Translations under genes and position numbers: made by a program
In this document: positions 1-8,970 of the stretch, piece after piece
How positions within the stretch are numbered: the first letter of the stretch is position 1
Layout: every line of letters begins with the position of its first letter
From: Naasia sp. SYSU D00057
GTDB taxonomy: Bacteria; Actinomycetota; Actinomycetes; Actinomycetales; Microbacteriaceae
Reading direction: 5' to 3'
DNA: 64,000 bases
Assembly: GCF_017916505.1 (NCBI RefSeq)
Contig: NZ_JAFMSZ010000002.1
Span: 186,001 to 250,000, forward strand
Notes under the pieces: generated by a model
The model's database searches: none
What the model saw: the letters and a program-made list of their open reading frames with translations, nothing else
Told to the model about the DNA's origin: nothing

Positions 1-617
1 CGAGCGACCTCGGTGAGGACGGCCGCCCGCTCCTCCCGCACCGGTCGTGGCGGCAGTGCGAGCAGCAGCACCGCGGCGGCCCCGACGAGCGCGACGGCGG
101 CGAGCAGCTGCAGCGCCACTCGCCCGGAGGCCGACGCCAGGGCGAGGGCGGCGATCGCCGGCCCCGCCACCCCGGCGATGTTGTAGGAGAGGGTGTCGCT
201 CGCGAAGGCCTTCTCGTGGCCGGGGATGACATCCGCGGCGAAGCTGCTGAGACCCCCGCCGAACGCGGGCGTGCAGCAGCCGGCGAGCAGGAGGGCGACC
301 ACGACCGCGGCCGTCGGCAGGATCCCGAGCAGGCTGCCGATCGCGAGCGCCGCGGCGACGACGAGCGCGGAGCCGAGCACGAGCGCACGCGGACGCCTCG
401 CGCGGTCGAGGGCGACGCCGGCGAACGGCGCGACGATCACGCTCGGCGCGAGCAGGGCGGCGATGAGCAGGCCGCCGAGCGCGACGCTGCCCGCCTCCTG
501 CACCGCGACGACCGCGAGCGCGACGCGGGCGCCGTCGAGCGCCAGCCGCAGCGGCACCGCGGCGAGCAGGTAGGCCGCGATGCGGCCGCCCGCCGCGGTG
601 CCGGTTGCCGTGGTCAG
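1..617 (-). CDS. MFS transporter, N-terminal part (runs off window)
   Basis: The reverse strand carries an open frame of about 205 codons that is still open at base 1, so the C-terminal half lies outside the window. The translation has alternating hydrophobic helices with a loop reading LDRARRPRALVLG between helices 2 and 3, typical of a major facilitator; substrate unknown. No ATG or GTG lies near the N-terminus. The best start is CTG at 617-615, which overlaps the TGA stop (616-614) of the upstream aldo/keto reductase as CTGA and implies translational coupling. A GTG about 20 codons further in would cut into helix 1. The start is uncertain; the family call is good. Confidence 0.7.
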   Translation of the reverse strand, partial: MTTATGTAAGGRIAAYLLAAVPLRLALDGARVALAVVAVQEAGSVALGGLLIAALLAPSVIVAPFAGVALDRARRPRALVLGSALVVAAALAIGSLLGILPTAAVVVALLLAGCCTPAFGGGLSSFAADVIPGHEKAFASDTLSYNIAGVAGPAIAALALASASGRVALQLLAAVALVGAAAVLLLALPPRPVREERAAVLTEVA

Positions 618-1453
618 CGGAAGCTGGCGGTCGCGGGGTCCGCCCCCACCCGCCGGCCCGCGTCGAGGCTGTCGAAGACGGCGAGCTCGTCCGGCGTCAG
701 CGAGAAGTCGAGGATGTCGAAGTTCTCGCGCTGCCGGTCCGGGTTGTTCGACTTCGGGAACACGATCCGCCCCTCGTCGAGGTGCCAGCGCAGCGTGACC
801 TGTGCCGCCGTCTTGCCGTACTTCTCGGCGATCGCGGCGACGTCCTCGCGGTCGACGATCTGTCCGGACGCGAGCGGCGACCACGCCTCGATGGCGATTC
901 CGTGCTGCTTGCAGAACTCGGTCACGTCGCGCTGCTGGAGCTCGGGGTGCAGCTCGATCTGGTTGACCGCCGGCACGATGTCGCTCGCGGCGAACAGGTC
1001 CTGCAGGTGGTCGGGCAGGAAGTTGGAGACGCCGATAGTCTTCGCGCGGCCGCTCGCGAGGATCTCCTCCAGCGCCTTCCACGCCTCGACGTACTCCCCG
1101 TACATCGGGACCGGCCAGTGGATGAGGTAGAGGTCGACGAAGTCCAGGCCGAGGCGCTCGAGGCTCTGGTCGAACGCGGCGAGCGCCTTGTCGCGCTTGT
1201 GGTTCGAGTTCCACAGCTTGGTGGTCACGTAGAGGTCGTCGCGCGCGATGCCGGAGGCGGCGATCGCGGCGCCGACGCCCTCCTCGTTGCCGTAGATCGC
1301 GGCCGTGTCGATGTGGCGGTAGCCGACGCCGAGCGCGCTCTCGACCACCTCCTGGGTCTTCTCGGGCTCCACCTGGAATACCCCGAAGCCGAGCTGCGGG
1401 ATCTCGGTGCCGTTGTTGAGGGTGACCGTTGGGACAGCGGTGTTCGTCGTCAT
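614..1453 (-). CDS. Aldo/keto reductase (AKR5-type, 2,5-diketo-D-gluconate reductase-like)
   Basis: A 279-residue NAD(P)H-dependent oxidoreductase with a TIM-barrel fold. The catalytic tetrad is visible as D49, Y54 (in HIDTAAIYGNE), K79 (VTTKLWN) and H112 (LIHWPVP). The segments GVSNF, NQIELHP and EAWSPL are characteristic of AKR5-type enzymes that reduce diketogluconate or other small carbonyls; the true substrate is unknown. The ATG at 1453 has GGAAGAG about ten bases upstream and was preferred to the longer open frame to 1564, whose extra residues are not family-like. The gene overlaps the downstream MFS gene at its stop, so the two probably form an operon. A close paralog is at 19582. Confidence 0.88.
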   Translation of the reverse strand: MTTNTAVPTVTLNNGTEIPQLGFGVFQVEPEKTQEVVESALGVGYRHIDTAAIYGNEEGVGAAIAASGIARDDLYVTTKLWNSNHKRDKALAAFDQSLERLGLDFVDLYLIHWPVPMYGEYVEAWKALEEILASGRAKTIGVSNFLPDHLQDLFAASDIVPAVNQIELHPELQQRDVTEFCKQHGIAIEAWSPLASGQIVDREDVAAIAEKYGKTAAQVTLRWHLDEGRIVFPKSNNPDRQRENFDILDFSLTPDELAVFDSLDAGRRVGADPATASFR

Positions 1454-1661
1454 GGCTACCACTCTTCCATCGCATCCCGACTCGGCGGAAAACGCCGGTC
1501 GGGGCCTTGACGGCGAGGATCGCGTCGTCCCCTCGCCAGGAGCCTGTCCCTCGAGCAGGAGCACGGACCCCCGGCTGCTGCGAGAGGGACGCCGTGCTGC
1601 CGAAGGGACGGGGTCGCTGCCGTCCTTCCGCTGATCGGCGGCGACTTACGATGGAGGGCTC

Positions 1662-4600
1662 ATGTCCCTCGACGCCCCTGCCATCGTCTACCCCGCCGAG
1701 CTGCCGGTCTCGGCGGCGAAGGACGAGATCGCGGCCGCCATCCGGGACCACCAGGTCATCGTGCTCGCGGGTGCCACCGGCTCCGGCAAGACCACGCAGC
1801 TGCCGAAGATCTGCCTCGAGCTCGGCCGGCAGTCGATCGGGCACACACAGCCCCGGCGCATCGCGGCCCGCACCATCGCGGAGCGCATCGCCGAGGAGCT
1901 CGGTGTCGAGCTGGGCGGGCTCGTCGGCTACCAGGTGCGCTTCACGGACAGAGCGAGCGCCGACACGCGCATCAAGCTGATGACGGACGGCATCCTGCTG
2001 AACGAGCTCAGCCACGACGGGATGCTCAGCCGCTACGACACGATCATCATCGACGAGGCCCACGAGCGAAGCCTCACGATCGACTTCCTGCTCGGCTACC
2101 TCACCCGGCTGCTGCCCCAGCGCCCCGACCTCAAGGTGATCGTCACCTCGGCGACCATCGATCCGGAGAGCTTCGCGCGCCACTTCGCCGCGGCCGACGG
2201 CGAGCCCGCGCCGGTGCTCGAGGTGTCCGGCCGCACCTACCCCGTCGAGATCCGCTACCGCCCGCTCGTGGCGGACGACGCGGAGGACGGCGGCTCGCGC
2301 GAGGACCGCGACCTCTTCGACGGCATCGTCGCCGCCCTCGACGAGCTGGCCGGCGAGCCGCCCGGCGACGTGCTCGTGTTCCTCTCCGGCGAGAACGAGA
2401 TCCGCGACGCCGAGGACGCCATCCGGGCGCGCAACCTTCCCGGCACCGAGGTGCTGCCGCTCTACGGCCGCCTCTCCGCCACTGAACAGCACCGCGTGTT
2501 CGACACCCGGCGCGCCCCCGGCATCCGGCGCCGCATCGTGCTCGCGACGAACGTCGCCGAGACGAGCATCACCGTGCCGGGCATCAAGTACGTCGTCGAC
2601 GGCGGCACCGCCCGCATCTCCCGCTACGGCGCGCGCTCGAAGGTGCAGCGCCTGCCAATCGAGCCGATCTCGCAGGCGTCCGCGAACCAGCGCTCGGGCC
2701 GCGCGGGCCGCACCAGCGAGGGCATCGCCATCCGGCTCTACTCGGAGGAGGACTTCGAGAAGCGCCCCGAGTTCACCGATCCCGAGATCCTCCGCACCGG
2801 CCTGTCCGCGGTCATCCTGCAGATGCTCGACCTCGACCTCGGGGAGATCGAGGACTTCCCGTTCCTCCAGCCGCCCGACAAGCGGGGCGTGCGCGACGGG
2901 TTCGAGCTGCTGCGCGAGCTCGGCGCCCTCACCGGGGACGGGCGGCTCAGCCGCACCGGCCGCGACCTCGCGCGGCTGCCCATCGACCCGCGATTCGGCC
3001 GCATGGTGCTCGAGTCGAAGCGCAACGGCGTCGTCCGCGAGGTGCTCGCCATCGTCGCGGGGCTGAGCATCCAGGATCCGCGGGAGCGGCCGCTCGAGAA
3101 GCGCGAGCAGGCGGACCAGTCGCACGCCCGGTTCGCCGACCCGACGAGCGACTTCCTCTCGATCCTGAACCTCTGGAACCACCTCGAGGAGCGGCAGCGG
3201 GAGCTCTCCTCGAGCGCGTTCCGCCGCCTGTGCAAGGCCGAGTTCCTCAACTATCTCCGCGTCCGCGAATGGCAGGACGTCTACCGCCAGCTCGACCGCC
3301 TCGCCCGCCGCATCGGCATCCGTGCCGGCGAGCCGAAGGTCGATCCGGACGGCATCGCCCGCTCCCTGCTCTCCGGCCTGCTGTCCCAGATCGGGGTTCT
3401 GGATCAGCGCAGCGCGGCCAAGGGCGGCGGCGTCGGCAAGGAGAAGGATCGGGACAAGCGCCGCCGCAGCGCGGAGTTCCTCGGCGCGCGAGGCGTGAAG
3501 TTCGCGATCTTCCCGGGGAGTCCGCTCGCCAAGAAGCCCCCGGCAGCCGTGATGGCCGCGGAGCTCGTCGAGACCTCGCGGCTCTTCGCCCGCACCGTCG
3601 CCGCGATCGACCCCGCCTGGGCCGAGCGCCTCGCCGGCGACCTCGCCAAGCGGAACCACGCGGAGCCGCACTGGGAGGCGCGGCAGGGCGCCGCCGTGGG
3701 CTTCGAGACGGTGACCCTGTTCGGGGTCCCGCTGGTGGTCCGCCGCAAGGTGCAGTGGGCGCGGGTGGATCCGGTCGCCGCGCGCGAGCTCTTCCTCCGG
3801 CACGCGCTCGTCGAGCAGGAGTGGCCGCCCCACCTCGACCGGTCGAAGGACCCCGGGTTCGAGTTCGAGCGGCGCAACGCCAAGCTGCTGCGGGAGCTCG
3901 GCGAGGTCGAGGAGCGCACCCGCCGCCGCGATATCCTCTCCGGCGACGAGGCGATCTACGAGTTCTACGACGCCCGCGTTCCCGCCGACGTCGCGACCGT
4001 GCGTGCCTTCACGGCCTGGTGGGCGGACGCTCGGAAAGAGGCGCCTGCGCTGCTCACGATGACCCGCGCCGACCTCCTCGAGGAGGACGAGGAGAAGCCC
4101 GACGCGCAGGGGTTCCCCACCACCTGGCGCACCGGCGACCAGCGCCTCTCGCTCCGCTACCGCTTCGAGCCCGGCGCGGTCGACGACGGCGTCACGGTCG
4201 AGGTGCCGCTGCCGCTCCTGCCGCGGCTCGAGCCGGCGGGCTTCGACTGGCAGGTGCCGGGGCTCCGCGAGGAGCTCGTCACCGCGCTGATCCGCACCCT
4301 GCCGAAGGCGATCCGGCGCACCGTGGTGCCCGCGGCGGAGTGGGCGGCGCGGCTTGTCGCCGACCTGCCGTCGTCGCCTGACGGCGATCCGCTGACGGCC
4401 GCACTCGCGACCGCCATCCGCCGCGCGAACGGCACCGCGGTCGGCGCCGACGACTTCGACGTCGAGCGCCTTCCGCCCCACCTGCGGATGTCGTTCGCGG
4501 TCGTCGATGACCGGGGCCGCCGGCTGGGGCTGTCGAAGGACCTCGCCGAGCTGCAGCGGCGGCACGCGGACCGGGCGCGGGAGTCGGTGTCGAAGCTGTT

Positions 4601-5507
4601 CGACGCCAAGGCCCGCCGCGACGACTCCCCCGCGCCGAGCATCGAGCGGACCGGCCTCACCTCCTGGGACCTCGATGGGCTGCCGCGCGAGCTCGACCTG
4701 CGCCGCGGCGGCAGCCGCGTTCACGCCTATCCGGCGCTCGTCGACCGGGGCGAGACGGTCGACATCCGGCTGTTCGGCACGGCGGCGGAGCAGGCGGTCG
4801 CCCACCGGCGCGGCGTGCTCCGGCTGCTGCAGCTCGCGACCCCGTCGCCCGTCTCCTACCTCAACGAGCACCTCACCGGGGCCGAGAAGGTGGCACTCGC
4901 GACCAGTCCCTACGCGAACGCCCGCGCCCTGTTCGACGATGCGCTCCTCGCGGTGATCGAGGGACGCCTCCGGTCGAGAGCATCCGAGGGACTCCTCTGG
5001 ACGCGCGCCGAGTTCGAGGCGGTCCGCGCGGACGTCTCCGCCCATGTGGTCGACGACCTCTTCGCCACGGTCGCCCTCGCGGCCCGCACCCTCACGGCCG
5101 CACGTGCGGCGGACGCGGCGATCCGGTCGGCGACGAGCCTCGCGCTGCTGCCCGCGCTCACCGACGCGCGCGCACAGCTCGACGCGCTCGTGCACCCCGG
5201 CTTCGTCGCGGTGACGGGCGTCGAGCGGCTGCGCCGGGTTCCCGTGTACCTCGACGGCATCCCGGCCCGGATCGCGAAGCTCCGCGAGAACCCGGGGCGC
5301 GACCGGGTCTGGCTCAACGAGGTGCAGACGGCCACCGAGCGCTACCTGGCGGCGGGCGGCACCCTGCCCCTGCGCCCGGACGCGGAGCCGAAGCTCGCCG
5401 AGGTCCGCTGGATGCTGGAAGAGCTGCGCCTCAGCCTCTTCGCCCAGCAGCTCGGCGCCTCCGGCCCGGTGTCCCTGCAGCGCATCACGAAGGCCCTCGC
5501 CGGCTGA
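1662..5507 (+). CDS. hrpA: ATP-dependent RNA helicase HrpA (DEAH box)
   Basis: A 1281-residue DEAH-box helicase, the expected length for HrpA, thought to act in RNA processing and ribosome rescue. Motifs appear in order: Walker A GATGSGKT at 37-44, DEAH at 131-134, SAT at 163-165, and motif VI QRSGRAGR at 343-350. These are followed by the helicase-associated domains and the long HrpA-specific C-terminal half, with a lysine/arginine-rich insertion near residue 590 (EKDRDKRRR). The ATG has GGAGGG just upstream and a TACGAT hexamer at 1647-1652. It is monocistronic, ending against a long palindrome shared with the convergent MFS gene. Confidence 0.96.
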   Translation: MSLDAPAIVYPAELPVSAAKDEIAAAIRDHQVIVLAGATGSGKTTQLPKICLELGRQSIGHTQPRRIAARTIAERIAEELGVELGGLVGYQVRFTDRASADTRIKLMTDGILLNELSHDGMLSRYDTIIIDEAHERSLTIDFLLGYLTRLLPQRPDLKVIVTSATIDPESFARHFAAADGEPAPVLEVSGRTYPVEIRYRPLVADDAEDGGSREDRDLFDGIVAALDELAGEPPGDVLVFLSGENEIRDAEDAIRARNLPGTEVLPLYGRLSATEQHRVFDTRRAPGIRRRIVLATNVAETSITVPGIKYVVDGGTARISRYGARSKVQRLPIEPISQASANQRSGRAGRTSEGIAIRLYSEEDFEKRPEFTDPEILRTGLSAVILQMLDLDLGEIEDFPFLQPPDKRGVRDGFELLRELGALTGDGRLSRTGRDLARLPIDPRFGRMVLESKRNGVVREVLAIVAGLSIQDPRERPLEKREQADQSHARFADPTSDFLSILNLWNHLEERQRELSSSAFRRLCKAEFLNYLRVREWQDVYRQLDRLARRIGIRAGEPKVDPDGIARSLLSGLLSQIGVLDQRSAAKGGGVGKEKDRDKRRRSAEFLGARGVKFAIFPGSPLAKKPPAAVMAAELVETSRLFARTVAAIDPAWAERLAGDLAKRNHAEPHWEARQGAAVGFETVTLFGVPLVVRRKVQWARVDPVAARELFLRHALVEQEWPPHLDRSKDPGFEFERRNAKLLRELGEVEERTRRRDILSGDEAIYEFYDARVPADVATVRAFTAWWADARKEAPALLTMTRADLLEEDEEKPDAQGFPTTWRTGDQRLSLRYRFEPGAVDDGVTVEVPLPLLPRLEPAGFDWQVPGLREELVTALIRTLPKAIRRTVVPAAEWAARLVADLPSSPDGDPLTAALATAIRRANGTAVGADDFDVERLPPHLRMSFAVVDDRGRRLGLSKDLAELQRRHADRARESVSKLFDAKARRDDSPAPSIERTGLTSWDLDGLPRELDLRRGGSRVHAYPALVDRGETVDIRLFGTAAEQAVAHRRGVLRLLQLATPSPVSYLNEHLTGAEKVALATSPYANARALFDDALLAVIEGRLRSRASEGLLWTRAEFEAVRADVSAHVVDDLFATVALAARTLTAARAADAAIRSATSLALLPALTDARAQLDALVHPGFVAVTGVERLRRVPVYLDGIPARIAKLRENPGRDRVWLNEVQTATERYLAAGGTLPLRPDAEPKLAEVRWMLEELRLSLFAQQLGASGPVSLQRITKALAG

Positions 5508-5529
5508 GCGGGCGGCTCGCCGAGCCGAC

Positions 5530-5585
5530 GGGCCGGTCCGGCTGATCCGGGCCGCCTAGGTGGCCCGGATCTGCCGAATCGGCCC
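5530..5585. repeat. CCTAGG-centred 56-bp palindrome, copy A
   Basis: A near-perfect palindrome centred on CCTAGG (5555-5560). The 24-base arms on each side of the central GCCTAGGT differ at three positions. It lies between the convergent ends of hrpA and the MFS gene and could act as a bidirectional terminator. Further copies with the same core are at 11832-11887 and 62177-62232, so it is a dispersed family rather than a one-off hairpin. Confidence 0.85.
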
Positions 5586-5622
5586 AGGCTTGGATCGCGC
5601 GCGTCGGCCCGCGAGGAGCCGG

Positions 5623-6855
5623 TCAGCGGCGGAAGCGGATGAGGTAGGCGACCGCGAGGAGCGTGACCAGGGCCGCGCAGCCGAGCGCCAGCAGGAATCC
5701 GGCGGTGGGACCGCCCGCCTCGACCGCGGCTCCCGCACCGGCGATGACGAGCGCCTGGCCGACGGTCAGGGCGCTCTGGAGCATCGTGACCACCATCGTG
5801 GTTCGCCCGTGCGGCGCCGCAGCGGTACCGAGGCTGAAGAGGGTGACGAGGACGGCGCCGACCCCGCAGCCCGCGAGGAACAGGGAGAGCACCGCCGTAC
5901 CCACCCCACCGGCGAGGGTGAGCGCGGAGAGCCCGGCGATGGCGACACCGCCGAACGCGAGCCAGCGCCCGGGCAGCGCGAAACGCTGCGGCAGGGCGGC
6001 GACGCCGAATGCGACGAGGATCGAGCCGACGCTCATCGCCCCGTAGACGGTGCCCGTCTGCGACTCAGCCCCGCGATCCCCCAGGAAGCCCGTCAAGCCG
6101 GTCAGAGTTGCGCCGAACACCCCGCCCACGAGCGCCATCGCCGGGACCAGTAGGAGGACCCGCACCGACAGCACCGAGCCGCGTGGGGCGGCGCCGGGCA
6201 TCGCCGCGTGCGGCTCGAAGGCACCCGACGGATGGAGGGCGAACGCGACCGGGAAGATCGCGGCGAGCACGGCCGCCACCGCGAAGGGCGCCCACGCCCC
6301 ACCCAGGGTGGCGAGCACCCCCACGAGAACGGGGCCGAGGACGAACGACGCCTCGTCGGCGATGGACTCGTAGCTCATGACGAGCGACATGGCTCGCCGG
6401 CTCTCGCCGCCCGGCACGATCGAGGCATACCGCGCCATCCGTGATCGGGAGAAGGGGCCGACCTGCGGCACCGCGCCGCCGAGCAGCAGTGCGGCGAGCG
6501 CGACGGCGCCCACCGGCGCGGAACTGTAGACGAGGGCCAGCAGCAGCACGAGAGCCACTACCGTGACCGCGCTGCAGGCGAGGAGGACGCCGCGCTGGCC
6601 CCGCCGGTCCGCCTCGCGGCCGAGCAGGGGACCGGAGACCGCCGTGGCAACGCCCGCCGCCGCAGACGCGAGCCCGGCCTCCGCCACGGAGCCGCGGACC
6701 CCCACCACGAGTGCGAGCACGCCGACGGTCGTCATCGCGAAGGGAAGACGGCCGAGGAACGCGATCGGGTAGTAGTCCCAGCGGGCGAGACCCGCGAAGA
6801 GACGGAACGGCGTGATCCGAGCGGGCATCGGGACTGCCGGCACGTCGCCTGTCAT
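5623..6855 (-). CDS. MFS transporter
   Basis: A 410-residue polytopic membrane protein with about 12 hydrophobic segments and the MFS loop motif GREADRRGQRGVLL after helix 2, so probably a proton-coupled exporter or a nucleoside-type permease. The ATG at 6855 has AAGGAG upstream. It lies 70 bases downstream of the BMP nucleoside-binding lipoprotein on the same strand, separated by a strong hairpin. A role in nucleoside traffic is therefore possible but is inferred from position only; no substrate-diagnostic motif is visible. Confidence 0.8.
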   Translation of the reverse strand: MTGDVPAVPMPARITPFRLFAGLARWDYYPIAFLGRLPFAMTTVGVLALVVGVRGSVAEAGLASAAAGVATAVSGPLLGREADRRGQRGVLLACSAVTVVALVLLLALVYSSAPVGAVALAALLLGGAVPQVGPFSRSRMARYASIVPGGESRRAMSLVMSYESIADEASFVLGPVLVGVLATLGGAWAPFAVAAVLAAIFPVAFALHPSGAFEPHAAMPGAAPRGSVLSVRVLLLVPAMALVGGVFGATLTGLTGFLGDRGAESQTGTVYGAMSVGSILVAFGVAALPQRFALPGRWLAFGGVAIAGLSALTLAGGVGTAVLSLFLAGCGVGAVLVTLFSLGTAAAPHGRTTMVVTMLQSALTVGQALVIAGAGAAVEAGGPTAGFLLALGCAALVTLLAVAYLIRFRR

Positions 6856-6877
6856 GGCTTCTCCTTCTGCACGACGA

Positions 6878-6916
6878 AGGACCGGCCCCGCGGACGACGT
6901 CCGCCGGGCCGGTCCT
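6878..6916 (-). terminator. Stem-loop after the BMP lipoprotein gene
   Basis: An 11-bp outer stem (AGGACCGGCCC with GGGCCGGTCCT) encloses a second 6-bp stem (GCGGAC with GTCCGC). It follows the lipoprotein stop and precedes the MFS gene on the same strand. There is no U-rich tail, so it may be an attenuator or mRNA-stabilising hairpin rather than a full terminator. Confidence 0.65.
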
Positions 6917-6925
6917 GATGTGCTG

Positions 6926-8032
6926 CTACTGCTGAGGCGCCGAGGGTGAGTCGACGGTGATCTCCCCCGCGACGATGTCGGCGGTGAGCGCCTCGAGCTC
7001 CTCGACGAGTTCGGGAGCGACCTTCGACTCCCAGTCGTGCAGCGGGGCGATGCCGACGCCGTCGTTCTCGAGGGTGCCCACGTAGGGCTCGTTGTCGAAC
7101 TCCCCGTTCGCGGCCGCCATCGTCACCTCCTTGGTCGCGCTGGTGAGGTTCTTCAGCACGGACGTGAGGTAAAACGCTTTGTACTCCGGCGCGCTCACGT
7201 AGGCGTCGTCGTTCACGCCGATGATGGCACCGTCGAGCCCGCGCTCCTTGACCGCCTCGGCCGACGCCTTGAACAGCGTGCCGGCGACGGGCATCAGCAC
7301 GTCGACACCCTGGTCCAGCAGTCCCTCACTCAGCACCTTGGCCTGCCCCTGGTCGTCGAAGCTGCCGACGAACAGCCCGTCCTGCTTGGCCTTGTCCCAG
7401 CCGATCACCCTCACCTCGGTGTCGTGCACCGAGTTGTAGTGCGCGACGCCGTCCACGAACCCGTCCATGAAGATCGTGACGGACGGGAAGGGCATGCCGC
7501 CGTAGGTGCCGACCACGCCGGTCTTCGAGGCGCCCGCTGCCGCATAGCCGGCGAGGAACGCCGCCTGCGCGGTGTCGAAGAGGACCGGCTTCACATTGTC
7601 GGCCTCGATCGGGTTGAAGTCATCGTCCGTGAGGGTCGAGTCGATGAGGGCGAAGTCGACGTCGGGGTTGTTGGCCGCGGCGTCGCGGGTCGCGGTGGCG
7701 AGCGCGAAGCCGACCGTCACGATCAGGTTGCAGCCCTGGTCGACCATCCCGTCGATGTTCCCGGCGTACTGATCCTCGGAGTTGGACTCCGCCGACTTCG
7801 GCTCCAGGCCGAGCTCGTCGGCCGCCTCGGTGAGGCCGGCGAAGGTGAGCTCATTGAAGGACTTGTCCTTGAAGCCGGTCAGATCGGAGACCGCACAGGG
7901 GATGTAGTCACCTCCGGCCGCTGCCCCGCCCCCCTCGGTCTCCTCGGGCGCAGAGGCGCACGCGCTGATCGCGATGACGGTGGCTGCGATCGCGAGGCCG
8001 GCCAGCGACCGCGCGGTGGTGCTTCGTCTCAT
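6926..8032 (-). CDS. BMP-family nucleoside-binding lipoprotein (ABC transporter substrate-binding protein)
   Basis: A 368-residue exported lipoprotein. The signal peptide ends in the lipobox ISAC with C25 as the lipidated residue, followed by a Gly/Glu-rich linker. The mature part reads as a periplasmic-binding-protein-like domain of the BMP/PnrA family (GFKDKSFNELTFAGL, then VGFALATATRDAA and WDKAKQDGLFVGSF). BMP proteins bind purine or pyrimidine nucleosides for ABC uptake, which fits the neighbouring nucleoside-salvage enzymes. No ATPase or permease gene for this importer is in the window. An operator-like palindrome lies 46 bases upstream of the ATG, between this gene and the divergent GntR gene. 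Confidence 0.9.
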   Translation of the reverse strand: MRRSTTARSLAGLAIAATVIAISACASAPEETEGGGAAAGGDYIPCAVSDLTGFKDKSFNELTFAGLTEAADELGLEPKSAESNSEDQYAGNIDGMVDQGCNLIVTVGFALATATRDAAANNPDVDFALIDSTLTDDDFNPIEADNVKPVLFDTAQAAFLAGYAAAGASKTGVVGTYGGMPFPSVTIFMDGFVDGVAHYNSVHDTEVRVIGWDKAKQDGLFVGSFDDQGQAKVLSEGLLDQGVDVLMPVAGTLFKASAEAVKERGLDGAIIGVNDDAYVSAPEYKAFYLTSVLKNLTSATKEVTMAAANGEFDNEPYVGTLENDGVGIAPLHDWESKVAPELVEELEALTADIVAGEITVDSPSAPQQ

Positions 8033-8077
8033 GTCGTTCTCCGTGATATTCGAGGGATGACCAGCACCCGCGTTGGT

Positions 8078-8093
8078 GGTATGAAGTTATACC
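8078..8093. promoter_or_regulatory. Putative GntR operator 1 (bmp/gntR divergent promoter)
   Basis: GGTATGAAGTTATACC, an inverted repeat with GGTAT and ATACC half-sites, lies between the divergent lipoprotein and GntR genes. Closely similar sites stand in front of the nucleoside phosphorylase (10732) and nucleoside hydrolase (11761) genes. The neighbouring GntR regulator is the natural candidate to bind all three. Confidence 0.7.
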
Positions 8094-8144
8094 TCCTTCT
8101 GAGGCGGAGCAAGCAGGCGGCGCGGGCGCGTCCGGCAGTCGCCG

Positions 8145-8150
8145 TAGGAT
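8145..8150 (+). promoter_or_regulatory. -10 hexamer TAGGAT of gntR
   Basis: TAGGAT fits the actinobacterial -10 pattern TAnnnT and lies 28 bases before the GTG start of the GntR gene. This leaves room for a short leader with the GAAGGGG ribosome-binding site. Confidence 0.45.
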
Positions 8151-8178
8151 GATCGCGCCCGACGATCGAAGGGGTTCC

Positions 8179-8970
8179 GTGAGCACCACCACCGCGTCCG
8201 ACTACCTGACGACGCCGCTCCTCACGTCCCCCGGAGTCCCCCTCCGCGTCGCGGTCTACTCGCGCATCGCCGACGGCATCCGGGAAGGGGTCTTCCCCTC
8301 GAGCACCGCCCTCCCCCGCGAGACCGAGCTCGGTGTCGCCCTCGGCGTGAGCAGAACCGTCGTCCGCGAGGCGCTCATGCTCCTCCAGGAGGACGGGCTC
8401 ATCGTGACCAAGCGCGGAGTCGGCCGGTTCGTCGCGGACGCGATCCCCCGGGTCGGACTTGAGGAGCTCCGCGCACTCGACGACGTCCTCGCCGATCCGA
8501 CCGCCGACATCCGCGTGCGCGGCGGCGGCCTCGAGCGGCAGCCCGGCACCGACTTCGCCACCACCCACCTCGCCCTGGATGCGGACGCCGAGATCTGGTT
8601 CCGCGAGTCCATCGTCCTGCGGGACGGCGACCCCGTGGCGATCGTGCAGGAGTATCTGCCGGCCGGCCCAGCTCTGCCCGCGGTGAGCGAGACGCTCGAC
8701 CGGCTCCTGCCCTCCGCGGCCGGCGAGGACTCGACCCTCCTCAGCGCCCTGACCCGCCGTGCCGGGCAGATCTTCTCGGCGGGCGTGTGCGAGATCGCGG
8801 CGAGCGTCGCTGGACCGACGCGGGCCGAGCTCCTCGAGATCGAGGCCGACGCGCCCCTGCTGCTGCTCACGCAGACCGCGCTCATCGACGGCAGGCCCGC
8901 CTATCTCGCCAAGTGCGCCGTCTCCTCGACCGTCGGCCACCTGTCGGTGCGCCAGTCGATCCCGAGCTAG
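8179..8970 (+). CDS. GntR-family (HutC subfamily) transcriptional regulator
   Basis: A 263-residue regulator. Residues 23-87 form the winged helix (YSRIADGIREGVFP, then SRTVVREALMLLQEDGLI and the wing KRGVGRFVA), and the rest matches a UTRA ligand-binding domain. The GTG at 8179 with GAAGGGG upstream was chosen; the longer frame from 8149 would include the promoter. It is divergent from the nucleoside-binding lipoprotein and convergent with adenosine deaminase, with the two TAG stops interleaved in one CTAG. It probably represses the nucleoside genes through the three GGTATGAnGTTATACC-like sites, with a nucleoside or breakdown product as effector (inferred). Confidence 0.88.
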   Translation: MSTTTASDYLTTPLLTSPGVPLRVAVYSRIADGIREGVFPSSTALPRETELGVALGVSRTVVREALMLLQEDGLIVTKRGVGRFVADAIPRVGLEELRALDDVLADPTADIRVRGGGLERQPGTDFATTHLALDADAEIWFRESIVLRDGDPVAIVQEYLPAGPALPAVSETLDRLLPSAAGEDSTLLSALTRRAGQIFSAGVCEIAASVAGPTRAELLEIEADAPLLLLTQTALIDGRPAYLAKCAVSSTVGHLSVRQSIPS

